From positions 24,074,751 through 24,138,750 of the forward strand of contig NC_036460.1 of assembly GCF_002775205.1 (NCBI RefSeq): a stretch of 64,000 nucleotides of DNA. Reading direction: 5' to 3'. Positions within the stretch are counted from its first letter, which is position 1, and the number at the start of each line of letters is the position of its first letter. This DNA is from Xiphophorus maculatus (taxonomy: Eukaryota; Chordata; Actinopteri; Cyprinodontiformes; Poeciliidae). Below the pieces are notes generated by a model, which was not told where the DNA came from, made no database searches, and was given only the letters and a program-made list of their open reading frames with translations. Below are positions 20,701-30,300 of the stretch, one piece after another. Made by a program: the position numbers and the translations under genes.

Positions 20701-23537
20701 TGAGCTCTTAAGTTTTTTCAGACAAAGAGCGAGAAGCTCCCTCGACTCCAGAGCGCACTGCATCCAGGTGGCGGGAGGCTGCAGGTACCTGATTTACAGG
20801 AAACAAGCGGGATTTCTAAATCATTACAGAAACAACGATTTGCTATCTTGTGCTGTAAAACGGACAGCTGCTTTGGGGTTCTGAACAAATGTAGAAAACG
20901 AACCGTTCACATTGCTTGCAGAAGTGAACCGTGACTTGCTTGGGGATTCCCTCGGAGATGTCGACCTGAGTGCGCAGGCAGGCCACGCACATGTTGGCAG
21001 GGTTGGGAGGAATGGGGACACCACAGGTACAGCACAGGCTGCGCAGGAGAAAACAAACTTTAAAAGAGCCGGAGACCTCCCGTTTCTGCCCCTCTGGTGA
21101 CTTTGTAGTCATGTTTGTCATGATGCAAAATTCGTCCTGAAGGCACAATTTTGAGTTAATTTTACAGATTTTTTAAAATTCATTTTTAACACCTTAAAAT
21201 TTTCTCCAGCCACACTACCTCACCAGATATTTAGCTTGGCTGTTAACCCAATATGTAGTGTCAACTTTATTTTGATTTCACAATTACTCTGATAGTTATA
21301 CTTGTATTTATTTTTTTGCATTTTACTTTATATACAGCTTAATCTAATTTGTATGCTTACTCTGATCAGTGCTGCTTTTAAAAGTAGGTTATAAGATACA
21401 GTTGCATAGTTAACCACACATGCCGTTGTTGACATATATTTAGAACGTCTCCTATGCATCTCTTCTGAGATTTCCTGTTTGAAACGACATGTAAGTGTCA
21501 ATAAAATAGTTTATTTCTTGAAAAAATTTATGTTTATTTCTAAAAGATAGAATAATGCATTTTAAGTTGTTTGGTTCACGTTTTAAGATTTGTGTTAAAT
21601 GATTGTATTTTATTTCGTGTCAAATAATTTTTTGTCAAATGTTATCGCGAGATTTGTGTACGTGTGTGAGGCTGCGAGACTTAAATAACCATAGAAGAAG
21701 CAGAAGCCCGTGCCAGAGCTATGTGTAGCAGCCTCATGTCCTGTCGTCAAGGTATTTTGTAGTTATGTTTGTAATGTTTTGTGAATTTATTGGCTATGGT
21801 GTTTTAATTACTTAATATTTTGGTTTAGAGTGAACAACGACGAATCATTCGGTTAAAGACCTCCGAAGTGGCAGGCGGCCACAGGGTATCCATCCATCCA
21901 TCCATCCATCTTCTTCCGCTTATCCGAGGTCGGGTCGCGGGGGTAGCAGCTTCAGAAGGGAGGCCCAGACTTCCCTCTCCCCAGCCACTTCTTCTAGCTC
22001 CTCCGGGGGAATCCCGAGGCGTTCCCAGGCCAGCCGAGAGACATAGTCCCTCCAGCGTGTCCTGGGTCTTCCCCGGGGCCTCCTCCCGGTGGGACGTGCC
22101 CGGAACACCTCACCAGGGAGGCGTCCAGGAGGCATCCTGACCAGATGCCCGAGCCACCTCAACTGGCTCCTCTCGATGTGAAGGAGCAGCGGCTCTACTC
22201 TGAGTCCCTCCCAGATGACTGAGCTTCTCACCCTATCTCTAAGGGAGAGCCCAGCCACCCTACGGAGAAAACTCATTTCGGCCGCTTGTATCCGCGATCT
22301 CGTTCTTTCGGTCATGACCCAAAGCTCATGACCATAGATGAGGGTGGGAACGTAGATCGACCAGTAAATCGAGAGCTTCGCTTTTTGGCTCAGCTCTCTC
22401 TTCACCACGACGGACCGGTACAGCGCCCGCTTGACAGCAGACGCTGCGCCAATCCGCCTGTCGATCTCCCGCTCCCTTCTTCCCCCATTCGTGAACAAGA
22501 TCCCGAGATACTTAAACTCCTCCACTTGGGGCAGGACACCCCCCCACAGGGCCACAGGGTAACCTTTGTCAAAGCAGGTGTCACCTGTCTGTCTGTAAAT
22601 GTATCTATGTCTAAAGCTTTGTCTTTTATTTCTGTAGTTTTCACGGCATTTAATAAAGAGCCCGTCTTAAGAAAGCCGTGGCAGAGTTGTCACTTTGGAG
22701 CTACACGACACATTGCACAGGGTGTAAAAGAGAAAAGAAGGTCCTGAAATAGACCCAGTAGTTACATTTCTCTTTAAATAAAAACAAGTAGGCCTCCCTG
22801 TAGCCAGCTGGGAAAGTCAAAGCTGGTAAAGTTTGATACCATATATGACTGTGTGTAAGCACGACGTAATGATTATTTTATTATCAATTCTGACAGGTTG
22901 AGTTTCATTAAACCAGCAGCATACAGAGTGAATACAGTATCCATTTGTGAAAATGTTCCTTCAGTGTTAAAACACAAAAAAATAAGAACTAAGAAATATT
23001 GTAATTGGCTCTTATAGTTCACAACACAACAAACAGAAAATCCTGACTTGAACACTAGAATGCTCAACTCAGGCTTGCAAGTGCAAAATAAATTATGTAT
23101 TAATGGTAATGACCGTACACTTAGTTAATCATTGTAGTTTGGTCCCATTTCGTTCTGTGGATGAGAAATGGCGGTGTAGATTATGACCAGCAGCTCTTGT
23201 GGCGAGCTGAACTTTTTGTGTTTCTCTCTATTGTAGTTCTCCAGCAGAAGTAGCACAAGAAGTTTTTATGAGGGAAGTGACAGATTACTAATCGAAAATC
23301 CCTTTAAATTCCGATTTCGTGTTTAAAGTTTGAATAGAAATGTGTCCGTTACATTTAAATTAAATGGTTTGTTAGGTAATAATTGTGTCACCATTGATTT
23401 TTGTGAATAGCAATCATGAGAGAACAAAGGATGTTTGTCGTACCAAAATACATGTAACCAACTCAGAGGATGGATTCCACTTGTTTAACTCACATGTTCC
23501 CCTGACTGCTGGCAGCTGGAGCCTGCATGTACTCCAT
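8612..23537 (-). CDS. nmd3: 60S ribosomal export protein NMD3 (15 coding exons)
   Basis: NMD3 binds the nascent 60S subunit in the nucleus and bridges it to CRM1 for export. The coding exons, 5' to 3' on the minus strand, are 23494-23537, 20904-21038, 20692-20788, 19523-19603, 18918-19046, 16534-16624, 15765-15843, 15394-15490, 14274-14391, 11228-11373, 10090-10202, 9765-9837, 9473-9579, 9069-9139 and 8612-8745. Every junction is GT-AG and phases agree, giving 1515 nt: 504 codons plus stop, against 503 in human. Cys pairs of the N-terminal zinc-binding region fall at C17/C20, C32/C35, C55/C58 and C141/C144. A basic stretch (SRRVKRRNWK, 411-420) and an acidic tail with a leucine-rich LMEMMEELSL segment (481-490) fit the known nuclear import and CRM1 export signals. 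I see no disabling change, so the gene appears functional. It is transcribed away from ppm1l and toward the GRAMD4 pseudogene. Confidence 0.95.
9069..9139 (-). CDS. nmd3: nmd3 coding exon 14
   Basis: Encodes residues 437-461, including QYQDFLEDLEEDEALRKNV, near identical to mammalian NMD3. Acceptor CCTTTAG, donor AGAG|GTGAGC. Confidence 0.95.
9473..9579 (-). CDS. nmd3: nmd3 coding exon 13
   Basis: Encodes residues 402-437, containing the basic SRRVKRRNWK tract followed by the acidic MDTDDE. Acceptor TGTAAAAG, donor GAAAG|GTGGGA. Confidence 0.95.
9765..9837 (-). CDS. nmd3: nmd3 coding exon 12
   Basis: Encodes residues 377-401 (YDFANSNINDEYLNKMN block). Acceptor TTTTCTGCAG, donor GATGTG|GTAGGT. 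Confidence 0.95.
10090..10202 (-). CDS. nmd3: nmd3 coding exon 11
   Basis: Encodes residues 340-377 (AEVWVQKTSEMD ... HLLNIGDLVMG). The donor is placed as ATGGG|GTGAGT so that GG plus G from the next exon restores glycine. Confidence 0.93.
10203..11227 (-). other. nmd3 intron 10, with a probable degenerate MITE
   Basis: The stretch from about 10658 to 10967 starts CAGGGTTTCTGCAGGTTTCACC and ends near a CTTAAG-rich segment. A related sequence in opposite orientation, ending GTGAAACCCTGAG, lies near 50769-51288. This suggests one MITE family, but boundaries are approximate. No gene is seen in the rest. Confidence 0.4.
11228..11373 (-). CDS. nmd3: nmd3 coding exon 10
   Basis: Encodes residues 291-339, including DGNTYWRNPFNSLCSPRQ. 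Acceptor TCTCACCAG, donor AACAAG|GTGAGG. Confidence 0.95.
11775..11826. repeat. Perfect 17-bp inverted repeat with 8-nt loop
   Basis: CTGAATCTGCTCCACAG (11781-11797) is exactly reverse-complemented by 11806-11822 across an 8-base loop. After a two-base bulge the stem extends four more pairs (CCGA at 11775-11778 with TCGG at 11823-11826). It lies inside an nmd3 intron. Confidence 0.9.
13069..13378. mobile_element. hAT-like MITE with CAGTGGTTCCCAAA termini
   Basis: Left end CAGTGGTTCCCAAA is matched by the right end TTTGGGAACCACTG. The flanking 8-mers AGTTAGTG and AGTGAGAG agree at 6 of 8 positions, as for a diverged hAT target duplication. The interior has poly-C/poly-A and a GC-rich right half, with no transposase. 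Confidence 0.8.
13813..14083. mobile_element. MITE with CACTGCAAAAACAC-type termini
   Basis: The left terminus CACTACAAAAACACCACATC and the right terminus ending TTTTGTGTTTTTGCAGT form an imperfect inverted repeat. The interior phrase CTTACCAAGTATTTTTGGTC is typical of a widespread fish MITE. A target duplication is not clear. Confidence 0.65.
14274..14391 (-). CDS. nmd3: nmd3 coding exon 9
   Basis: Encodes residues 252-291, including AQSLGNMGQICVCIRVTS. Donor placed at CAGA|GTGAGT, giving Ile at the junction. Confidence 0.95.
14392..15393 (-). other. nmd3 intron 8
   Basis: AT-rich intron. I see no gene, clear transposon boundary or structured element. Confidence 0.6.
15394..15490 (-). CDS. 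nmd3: nmd3 coding exon 8
   Basis: Encodes residues 219-251 (SQRLISHDIHSNTYNYKST). Acceptor TTCTTCCAG, donor TGCAAG|GTATGC. Confidence 0.95.
15765..15843 (-). CDS. nmd3: nmd3 coding exon 7
   Basis: Encodes residues 193-219 (DFYYGSKQHAQKMVDFLQC). Acceptor TCTCGCAG, donor CTGCAG|GTGAGC. Confidence 0.95.
15844..16533 (-). other. nmd3 intron 6 with a GC/CpG-rich block
   Basis: From about 16135 to 16400 the base composition becomes GC- and CpG-rich, unlike the other nmd3 introns, with short CA/CG-repeat-like tracts at 15930-15970 and a CTG run near 16115. No coding frame is recognised. Confidence 0.5.
16534..16624 (-). CDS. nmd3: nmd3 coding exon 6
   Basis: Encodes residues 163-193 (KKTFYYLEQLILKHKLHQ). 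Acceptor TCTTTTAG, donor TTCATG|GTAGGT. Confidence 0.95.
16625..18917 (-). other. nmd3 intron 5
   Basis: AT-rich intron of about 2.3 kb. A few short frames (for example 17598-17861) have no recognised homology, and there is a poly-C run near 18310. Nothing else is supported. Confidence 0.6.
18918..19046 (-). CDS. nmd3: nmd3 coding exon 5
   Basis: Encodes residues 120-162, with the fourth zinc-region Cys pair in QMCDDCHRVEAKDFWKAV. Acceptor GTCGCTGCAG, donor CAGAAG|GTTTGT. Confidence 0.95.
19523..19603 (-). CDS. nmd3: nmd3 coding exon 4
   Basis: Encodes residues 93-119 (RLIDAGFLWTEPHSKRIK). Acceptor ATTTTCCAG, donor AAAGAG|GTAGGA. Confidence 0.95.
19604..20691 (-). other. nmd3 intron 3
   Basis: AT-rich intron with no recognised gene or transposon boundary. 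Confidence 0.6.
20692..20788 (-). CDS. nmd3: nmd3 coding exon 3
   Basis: Encodes residues 60-92 (QCALESRELLALCLKKLKS). Acceptor GTAAATCAG, donor ACCAAG|GTAGGG. Confidence 0.95.
20904..21038 (-). CDS. nmd3: nmd3 coding exon 2
   Basis: Encodes residues 15-60, with three Cys pairs including GVPIPPNPANMCVACLR. Acceptor TCCTGCGCAG; donor GAACG|GTTCGT is slightly unusual but supported by phase and homology. Confidence 0.95.
21039..23493 (-). other. nmd3 intron 1 carrying a LINE insertion
   Basis: Contains the 5'-truncated LINE at 21889-22549. The flanks are AT-rich with no other recognised feature. Confidence 0.8.
21889..22549 (-). mobile_element. 5'-truncated RTE/Rex3-like LINE with open 3' reading frame
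   Basis: The minus strand reads about 210 open residues from near 22555 to 21920, typical of the C-terminal region of a fish non-LTR retrotransposon polyprotein. Visible motifs include EFKYLGILFTNGG, YGHELWVMTERTR and RGRPRTRWRDYVSRL. The 3' end is AAGCGGAAGAAGATGGATGG with repeating GATG, the tail style of RTE/Rex3 elements; the clade is my inference. The perfect 12-bp duplication GGCCACAGGGTA at 21877-21888 and 22550-22561 brackets the insertion. Severe 5' truncation is normal for LINE integration. It lies in the same orientation as nmd3. Confidence 0.88.
23494..23537 (-). CDS. nmd3: nmd3 coding exon 1 (start codon)
   Basis: A 44-nt coding portion from the ATG reading MEYMQAPAASSQGN, ending GGAACAT|GTGAGTT. 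The MEYM start matches vertebrate NMD3. AT plus C from the next exon makes Ile15. A probable 5' UTR part extends to an acceptor near 23568 (AAATCAG). Confidence 0.92.
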
Positions 23538-23961
23538 CTCTCAGGTCGACAAATCACAGAAGAACCTCCTGATTTCTATTGACAGAAACATGACAGACGC
23601 ATTTGGTCAACTAAAGTTGACGCTTTCCTACAGACATTTAAGCTTTAATACACTACGATAGCTCATACCGTTTTAATAAACTGCTTTTTTTATAAGTATG
23701 TACAATCGAACATGTAAAATTTGCTGAGACTAAACACAATACCGATCACTTTAAACCTGCTAACACCGCTGATGTTCTGGGGTTTAGTAGCACACTTTTA
23801 GCATTGAAGGCTACCCTGCTCGGCTGCCGAGTAACTCTAAAGGAAAACAACTAAAGAATAAACTGAAACAAACGGGCAAACATTTTTTCTCCTCCCAAAT
23901 GGTCTAACCGAGTGCTGACAAGAAACAACAATGTCTGAAACAACAATAAATCCCGACATAC

Positions 23962-24060
23962 CCTCAGTAGGAGCACTCCACGTTTTCACAACCGAGGACC
24001 GACGTGGGAAGCGTCACAAAGGACCCCTAGAGACGCTTCTGCTGCCTTCGTTTTGCCTGA
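23962..24060 (-). other. nmd3: Candidate nmd3 noncoding first exon
   Basis: Minus-strand donor CTGAGG|GTATGTC at 23962/23961 fits splicing to the acceptor near 23568. The sequence just upstream is locally CpG-containing. This is inference from splice-signal quality; the upper boundary is a guess. Confidence 0.35.
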
Positions 24061-25490
24061 ATAAATTTACTGCAAACATAAGCATTAAAGCGCCAATATG
24101 TCCAAGTGATGAAAAATAACGTTGTTAAATTCGTTAAAATACGTTCTTATTTTTATTTATTTATATGGCGGAATTTATATAATATATTAATATATTACAT
24201 TTATGTCACAGATATAATTGAATTCATATCACAGAAAGTGATATAAATTATAGTTGAGAATTGTATATGTTTTCAGGCAAATAACAGGCTGTTTTACTCA
24301 ATTATTGGCTAAAATTTAGTAATGAAAAATATTAATAAAAGTGAACGCTGTTGTTTTGTTGGACCTAGTTAGAATGGTAGCTAGAATGAGTCTGTAAACT
24401 CATGTCAGCATTCAACACTGTGCACGTCTCCAGTTACTAATGCTGTCATTTGTTATAATGAAACCACATCCAGTCGGTCCCCAACAATTCAAGGGTATTT
24501 GAATGCACCTGTCATACGCGCTTGCTTGGATGCCTTCAGGTACAGTCGGATTTATTTAGGAACTGGAAATTTGACCAATCCTGCTTGTTGGTTGCGAGAG
24601 AATATTTAAGTACCCATTACTGTGATCAAAGGTAATTCAGTACAGAAAGCATTTACAAAATAATGCTTGGGAATTAGTTTACTTCTCATTTGTTAACTTC
24701 TTTTTTTTATTATTATTTGTTTTTCGTTAGCACGTCATAATAAATTAAGCATCCACATATGACTGCATGCACCAGAACAAACCTTTTCTCCCTCTCCTCT
24801 CCTATCCTCTGTTCCCCGCACCAAATAACTGAGATTTATCTACTTGCTGACTTCTGTGCTACAAGCGTACGGTATTTTTTATGAAAGTTTGAGTGTGTTT
24901 ATTCCAGAAAACAACTGTTTTTGCCTTTTATGTAGTCAGATATATCTGACCCATATCTAGCCCATACCTGGCTAAATTGCAAATATAACAAACATGACTA
25001 GTTTACATTTTATCACAATATTTAATGTTAATGTTTCCTTTTGTTTGCTCCTGTTTATCAGCGGACATTTTTCTAGCTGTTCTGTTTATATCTGTTTTAA
25101 TTCCAGACATATGCAGGATCACAGTCCACGTTGGGAATTTATGTCAGATTTTTATTGTTTTACAAAAGATTGTGGAAATTTTATTTAATTTTATTGCAGA
25201 ATCCAATAGCCTTTATCACCACACACCACACAACAAAATCAAATATTTAAGGGTCTCCAATTCCTTTGTTTCTGTTGGGATTTGATAGAACTTAAGTCAT
25301 CAGACCCAAAATATAATGTGTCTAGTGAGCCAGTTTTTTCCTCAAGTAGTAGTTATTGCTTATATAATTCTGCTAAGAGCAAGTGTCCTTAACAAATACC
25401 TTTTTGTACAATTTTTGTGAAGGGTTTCAGTTTAGTTACTTGGTATTTGTTACAAACACAGGCAACCACTGCTAGAGGAAATTCCGGTCT
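24061..25490. other. Intergenic region between divergent nmd3 and ppm1l
   Basis: AT-rich DNA between two genes transcribed away from each other. No B3GALNT1-like or other coding sequence is recognised. Confidence 0.5.
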
Positions 25491-26045
25491 GCACTTGAAG
25501 GCAGCACCGTGAATCAGAACAGCAGGAGCTCAGAGTCGCAGTCAGTCGGTGTTGCCACCGGGAATGGGCGGCTTTAAACGCTCGCTGTTTTCAGGACTGG
25601 GAACTCAAGCTGAGCTGGTCAGAGCAGACCTTCTTGCTGTGACTTTACTCTCGTAAGGTAACCCGAAACCATACTTCATTCAAATTTCAGGCGAGTTTTT
25701 CCCCCCCCTCCTCCGAGTGTCGGTGTGCTCGGACCGCAGTAGATGATCAACGCACAGCGGTTGGTGGCTCTCCGCCGCGGGGCTACATGCTAGAAATAAG
25801 CCGCCGGAGCACCGCGTCGGTTTCTGTGTGAATACGTTGCCACTCTGTCGTCCGGGCCCCGTTTAGAAATGCTCTAAAAAAAAAAAATAAAAAAAAAGTG
25901 TCGCCTTTATTTTATTTTGTTTTTCATGGTGTGAAAACGCTCTGTTAAATGTGCGTCGACAAAAGGCTATGGAGTGAAATCTGCGGCGGGCGCGAAGAAC
26001 ACAACGACCTGCCGTGGTTTCCCTGAGCTGCGTGTAAACAAATAG
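25491..26045 (+). promoter_or_regulatory. ppm1l: ppm1l 5' UTR and GC-rich promoter region
   Basis: The sequence becomes GC- and CpG-rich directly upstream of the ppm1l ATG, as in vertebrate CpG-island promoters. The transcription start is not resolved, and part of this interval must be 5' UTR. Confidence 0.5.
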
Positions 26046-26444
26046 ATGATAGAGGATACAATGACCCTGCTATCTCTTTTGGGTAGGATCATGCGTTATT
26101 TTCTGCTCCGACCGGAGACCTTGTTCCTGCTGTGCATCAGCCTGGCTCTCTGGAGTTACTTCTTTCACACGGACGAGGTGAAGACCATCGTCAAGTCCAG
26201 CCGGGATGCGGTCAAGATGGTCAAGGGGAAAGTGGCGGAGATGATGCAGAACGAGCGCTTCGGCGGGCTGGACGTCCTGGACGCGGAGTTCTCCAAGACC
26301 TGGGAGTTCAAGAGCAACAATGTGGCCGTGTACTCCATCCAAGGCCGGCGGGATCACATGGAGGACAGGTTCCAGGTGCTCACCGACGTCGTGAACAAGA
26401 GCCACCCGTCCATTTTTGGGGTTTTTGATGGCCATGGAGGAGAG
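26046..26444 (+). CDS. ppm1l: Protein phosphatase 1L (PP2C family), exon 1
   Basis: Encodes residues 1-133 of PPM1L, an ER-anchored Mn/Mg-dependent Ser/Thr phosphatase that in mammals acts on stress-kinase pathway components and on the ceramide transport protein. The N-terminus reads MIEDTMTLLSLLGRIMRYF, almost identical to mammalian PPM1L. A membrane segment follows at about residues 25-40 (TLFLLCISLALWSYFF). The PP2C domain opens with SIQGRRDHMEDRF (98-109) and the metal-binding VFDGHGGE (126-133). The donor GGAGAG|GTGAGT closes the exon in phase 0, as in the human gene. Teleosts usually keep two ppm1l copies; I cannot say which this is. Confidence 0.95.
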
Positions 26445-27666
26445 GTGAGTCTGATTATGAAGATGTGGCGAAGGGACATTTATGTCTGATCTAGGTCCAT
26501 CACACTCAGCTCTGTGTGGGAAACCAAAGTATACATTATACCGGAACACTACAGTGTAATTTAGTCTAGTTTGGTCTAGTTTTAGTATTTTGTTGTTGTT
26601 GTAGTAAAATTTGGATACCAGGTTGACCTAAAATGTTATTTATCTGTTTAAAATAACTACAACTTATTAATCGGTTGCAGGAGTTTTAGAGCAGGTGTAC
26701 ATTTTTGCCAGAAATAAGTTTGTAAGGTGGATTGTAATACATGTGTCATGTTAAGATTATACAGTGGCTTGAAAATTCATTGTTACCCGTTGAATTTCTC
26801 CACATTTTATCATGTTACCGCCACAAGCTGAAGTGTAGTAGCCACTTAAGATCAGAACGTTTTGTTCTGATCTGTTCTTTTTCTAGGTTTTTATCTCATT
26901 TCTTTTGTTTATTTTTGGTTGAGGCATTGCATGTTTGGACAATTATTCCCTCTGGTTGTGGATGCTGTGCAGCAGAAAGGATCTTTTCTCTCACTTTGAA
27001 ACATTTGTTATGGTGCGTAACCATGGCAACAAGGTAGGACTGGGTTAATGGCCTAAAAATAAAATGTTGGGTTTTTCTTTTTTTATATATACAAGATTTC
27101 TATTCCAATTTTAATAACCCCCCCCCCACTCAATTTTTCCTCATTTAAAAAAAAGTATCTTAAAAAAACTGGCTTTCATTTCAGTCGCTCTGTCCTTGAG
27201 TTGACCTGAATTCAAATGCCGAATAAATAGAAGCTGTAAAACATGTTTTTCCCCCCAAGATGGTAGCTCTTGGGTGGGCTAACATCTCTCTGAACTTTGA
27301 AAAACTAAGGAATGCATTGGCGAAAAAGCAAAATTCAGATTTTCCAAAAGCTTCTATTTTATTTTAATGGCAGCTTATGCTGCTGCCAATGAACCGTGAC
27401 ACTTTGGGGACGATGTGTTCAAGGTGAATGTCCATGTTAGTACGCTTCTCCACAACTCATCTTTGACCTGTTTATTGTTCTGCCTTTTTGTCATGATGTC
27501 CATGAATGTTTTCTACCAAATATTTGATGCTTTTACAGATGATCTATATTCATACCAAAATGAAATTACATACAGGTGGACTGCTTTCCATTTAGTGGTA
27601 TCATAGTAAACGGGATTGGAAACAAATATGCACCACACTTTTAAGATATTTATTTGTAAAAAAAAA

Positions 27667-27687
27667 TATATATATATATATATATTT
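27667..27687. repeat. (TA)n microsatellite
   Basis: Pure TA tract following a short A-run in the Tc1 right-end region. Confidence 0.85.
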
Positions 27688-27784
27688 TAAAGTATCATCT
27701 CTAACAACTAAGTACACCAGATTTTATTTAGGGGTAGAAGAGTGAAATGGGGTTTAATACAAAAGCCCGTTTGTATTAAACACC

Positions 27785-28158
27785 ACCGAAATGCACCGAT
27801 TTGAAAATCTGGGCCGATATTTTGCAATAGTAATATTGCTGTGATGGCCAATAACCAATATTTACTGATGTTACATATATTTCACTACTGTTTTGACACT
27901 GAAAAAAATGAGCATACCGCTGACTTCACTGCTTTTCTGTTAATCCACTTTAGTTTTCACTTTTACTATCACATGACCAAACACATACCACATGACCAAT
28001 TTGTCATCCCCATCCAGAAACAAACGGCAACAAGATGGAAATAAATATCGATTGTTAATATTGGCCTAAAGTTATTTATCTGACTGATACAATATGTTAA
28101 AAAGTGACTAAGATTGGTTGATAACTATGTTGTTGCCAATATATTGTGCATCCCTAAC
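27785..28158. mobile_element. MITE with 'GTGCACCGAT'-type termini
   Basis: Begins AATGCACCGATTTGAAAATC and ends ATATTGTGCATCCCTA, an imperfect inverted repeat of a family common in fish. A related left end is seen at 30043. It lies within the Tc1-like remnant, so it inserted later. Confidence 0.55.
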
Positions 28159-29924
28159 AAAAAAAAAAAGAAAATTTGTGACAAAATGTGAAAACTTAAA
28201 AGGTGTATGAATACTTTTTTAAAAGTAGCTTTTGACATTTATTTATCTTGTTCCAATTGGGCTCATTTTCCAGTTTTAACTAACTGGTAATTTGAATAAA
28301 TCTAAAATTTGGCTCAGGCTTACGCAACATGTCAGGATGAAGTGAATAAAAACTCTCTTAGACAGCGGCTCAGGGTAAGGGCATGCACTGAAATTCTTGC
28401 TCTGTCAGCTGAAACCTCCCCACAATTCACTTTGATAGGTTTTCTTTTAAAACTAAGGCGAAGTGTCATGAAACTGACTTTACCCGTCGGGACTGCTGGA
28501 GGAAGTCACCAATCTAGTTTTGGACATTTGAGTAAACGAAGGAGGAGTCCAACAACTGCAACTCTACTCAACCACTGTTTCCTAATATGGAGTAATGGAG
28601 GTGCTTAAAAATTGACAAATCAAAACAAAACCATATTTTTCCATGTATTTTTATGCCTTGATGCTGAATGCTAGAGACAACCATTAAGCATAACCGATGT
28701 GTTGACACAATCAGAGTGAGAATACAGGTGTAGTCTGACTCACTGTTGACTCACAGCAGCTCTGATGTGATTCTCAAAAGGTTCTCCACTGCGGTTTGAA
28801 TCAAACAGTTTGATGTTGTCGTTTCTTTTGGTGGATTGAGGGGCGAGAAAGAAAAAGTAATTCACTGCAAGAACCTTTTAAAATAGCTGGATTTCAACCA
28901 GGCTCTCAACTGACTGCACTGATGCAACTAAAGGCAAAGCACAGAAAAAATACCAAAAAAAATAAAATAAAATCACTTGATCTTTTCTCTTCAAAGTCTG
29001 CATTAAGCATTACAGAAACCGTGTCATCTCTCCGAGGACCACCACGGCCTGACGACGTCTTCATTCAGAGTTCGACTGCTGTGTTCTGACGCTCTGCAGT
29101 AGCCCGCTAAATATATCCACGCATGGCCATGAAAGTTGTCGTTCTCTCAGAGGAAAATTAGATTTAGTGGAAGCTGAGTGCACTTCAGTAGATTTTGACC
29201 AAAAGTGGTCAATGGATTGCTGCTGTCTTCTTGGGTTTTTTTTTTCTTTCGTAGAGCTTTTCCCTCTCTGCTTCCTCTCTCTATTTCAGGAGATTTCTAA
29301 AATTGAGCTTCACAAACTTCCTTAAAGGAATGTTTTTGTTTTTTTTTTAAATATCCGCTTGAGGATAAAGAGTGAAGTGGCATCAGTTGTTGCATTATAT
29401 TTTGTGAACCAAGTTGCCAGGCAGCAGCCATGAAAAACAAGTTTATGTATTTGGCAAATCTGGATTTATTACCCCACGCCCAAAACCTGTTGAATAAACT
29501 TACGCAGTGGGGTGCATTCTGGCCCAAGGGAGAGCCAAGAATACAACATGCCTCAGCTGGCTTGTTGGTTAGCTGTCAGAAAGTTTTATTTCTTTGTGCT
29601 CACAAACAATTGTCCCAGTGAAACCACACTGTGCCATTAAGGCACAGCCTTGCTCATGTCAACATCAATCTATTGTTCAGGACTGCATCAACGAGTTCAC
29701 AAAGTCTTGACTTGGAGTTAAGAAATCAAGCTTTTCTTTTGTAATTAAGTTCTTTTTGTGTGTGTACCACCAAATTAACCACAAATGCCACCCCAGTAAA
29801 CTTTCATGTCCAATTGCATGAAATCCAGATCAGTAAACAATTTAATTTAAATCAGTTAGTCAAGACTTTGACTTCACAGCAGTCACTTGTTGTTCAATAA
29901 GCTGGGAAAGAGACACCAGCTGCG

Positions 29925-30300
29925 TTTCCATTACAAATGTGGTTTATTGATCAAAAAACGGGTTTTTTCAAACTTGCCGTGTTTCCACGAAGCAAATTTA
30001 TTTTCACAATGTCGAACTGCACAATTATATGGTCAGTAGAAACCAGGGGTGCACCGATTGCAATTTTCTGTCCGATTATTGGTCTTTAAAAAGCTTGTTA
30101 AAAATGGCTTATTTTTCTAGCAGATCATCAATCAGTTCTACATGGAATCTCTTTTCCACCCCACCAGCTAATTTTTTTATTTTTATTTATTTTTTTGCCA
30201 CACACCCGCTTTCACACTACACTGCAGATTCACTCTTCACTGTTTAAAATTGGCGTTTAATGTGAGCGTGTCCATCGGCAGCCTCAATCGGCAAACGTGT
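29925..30300. mobile_element. Composite MITE fragments
   Basis: A fragment beginning CAGCTGCGTTTCCATTA (about 29925) runs into AGGGGTGCACCGATTGC (30043). Both are termini of known fish MITE types, so one probably landed in the other. Right ends are unclear. Confidence 0.4.

Larger units (their letters stand above)
26758..28222 (+). mobile_element. Decayed Tc1-like transposon with a nested MITE
   Basis: The left end reads ACAGTGGCTTGAAAATTCAT. The right part contains ATGCACCACACTTTTAAGAT near 27635 and the closing phrase with GGTGTATGAATACTTTTT near 28200. These match the ends of fish Tc1-like elements. The transposase is gone. A separate MITE (27785-28158) interrupts the right side. Confidence 0.55.

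Noticed and set aside
20843-21148. Extending nmd3 exon 2 upstream as the start (frame of 101 codons)
   Set aside because: A proper acceptor lies at 21039, and a separate exon at 23494-23537 supplies the conserved MEYM start in the right phase.
22286-22747. Plus-strand frame of 153 codons
   Set aside because: Antisense shadow of the LINE; the minus-strand reading carries the recognisable retrotransposon motifs.
23541-26045. Search for a B3GALNT1-like gene
   Set aside because: No frame with glycosyltransferase features was seen in either strand.
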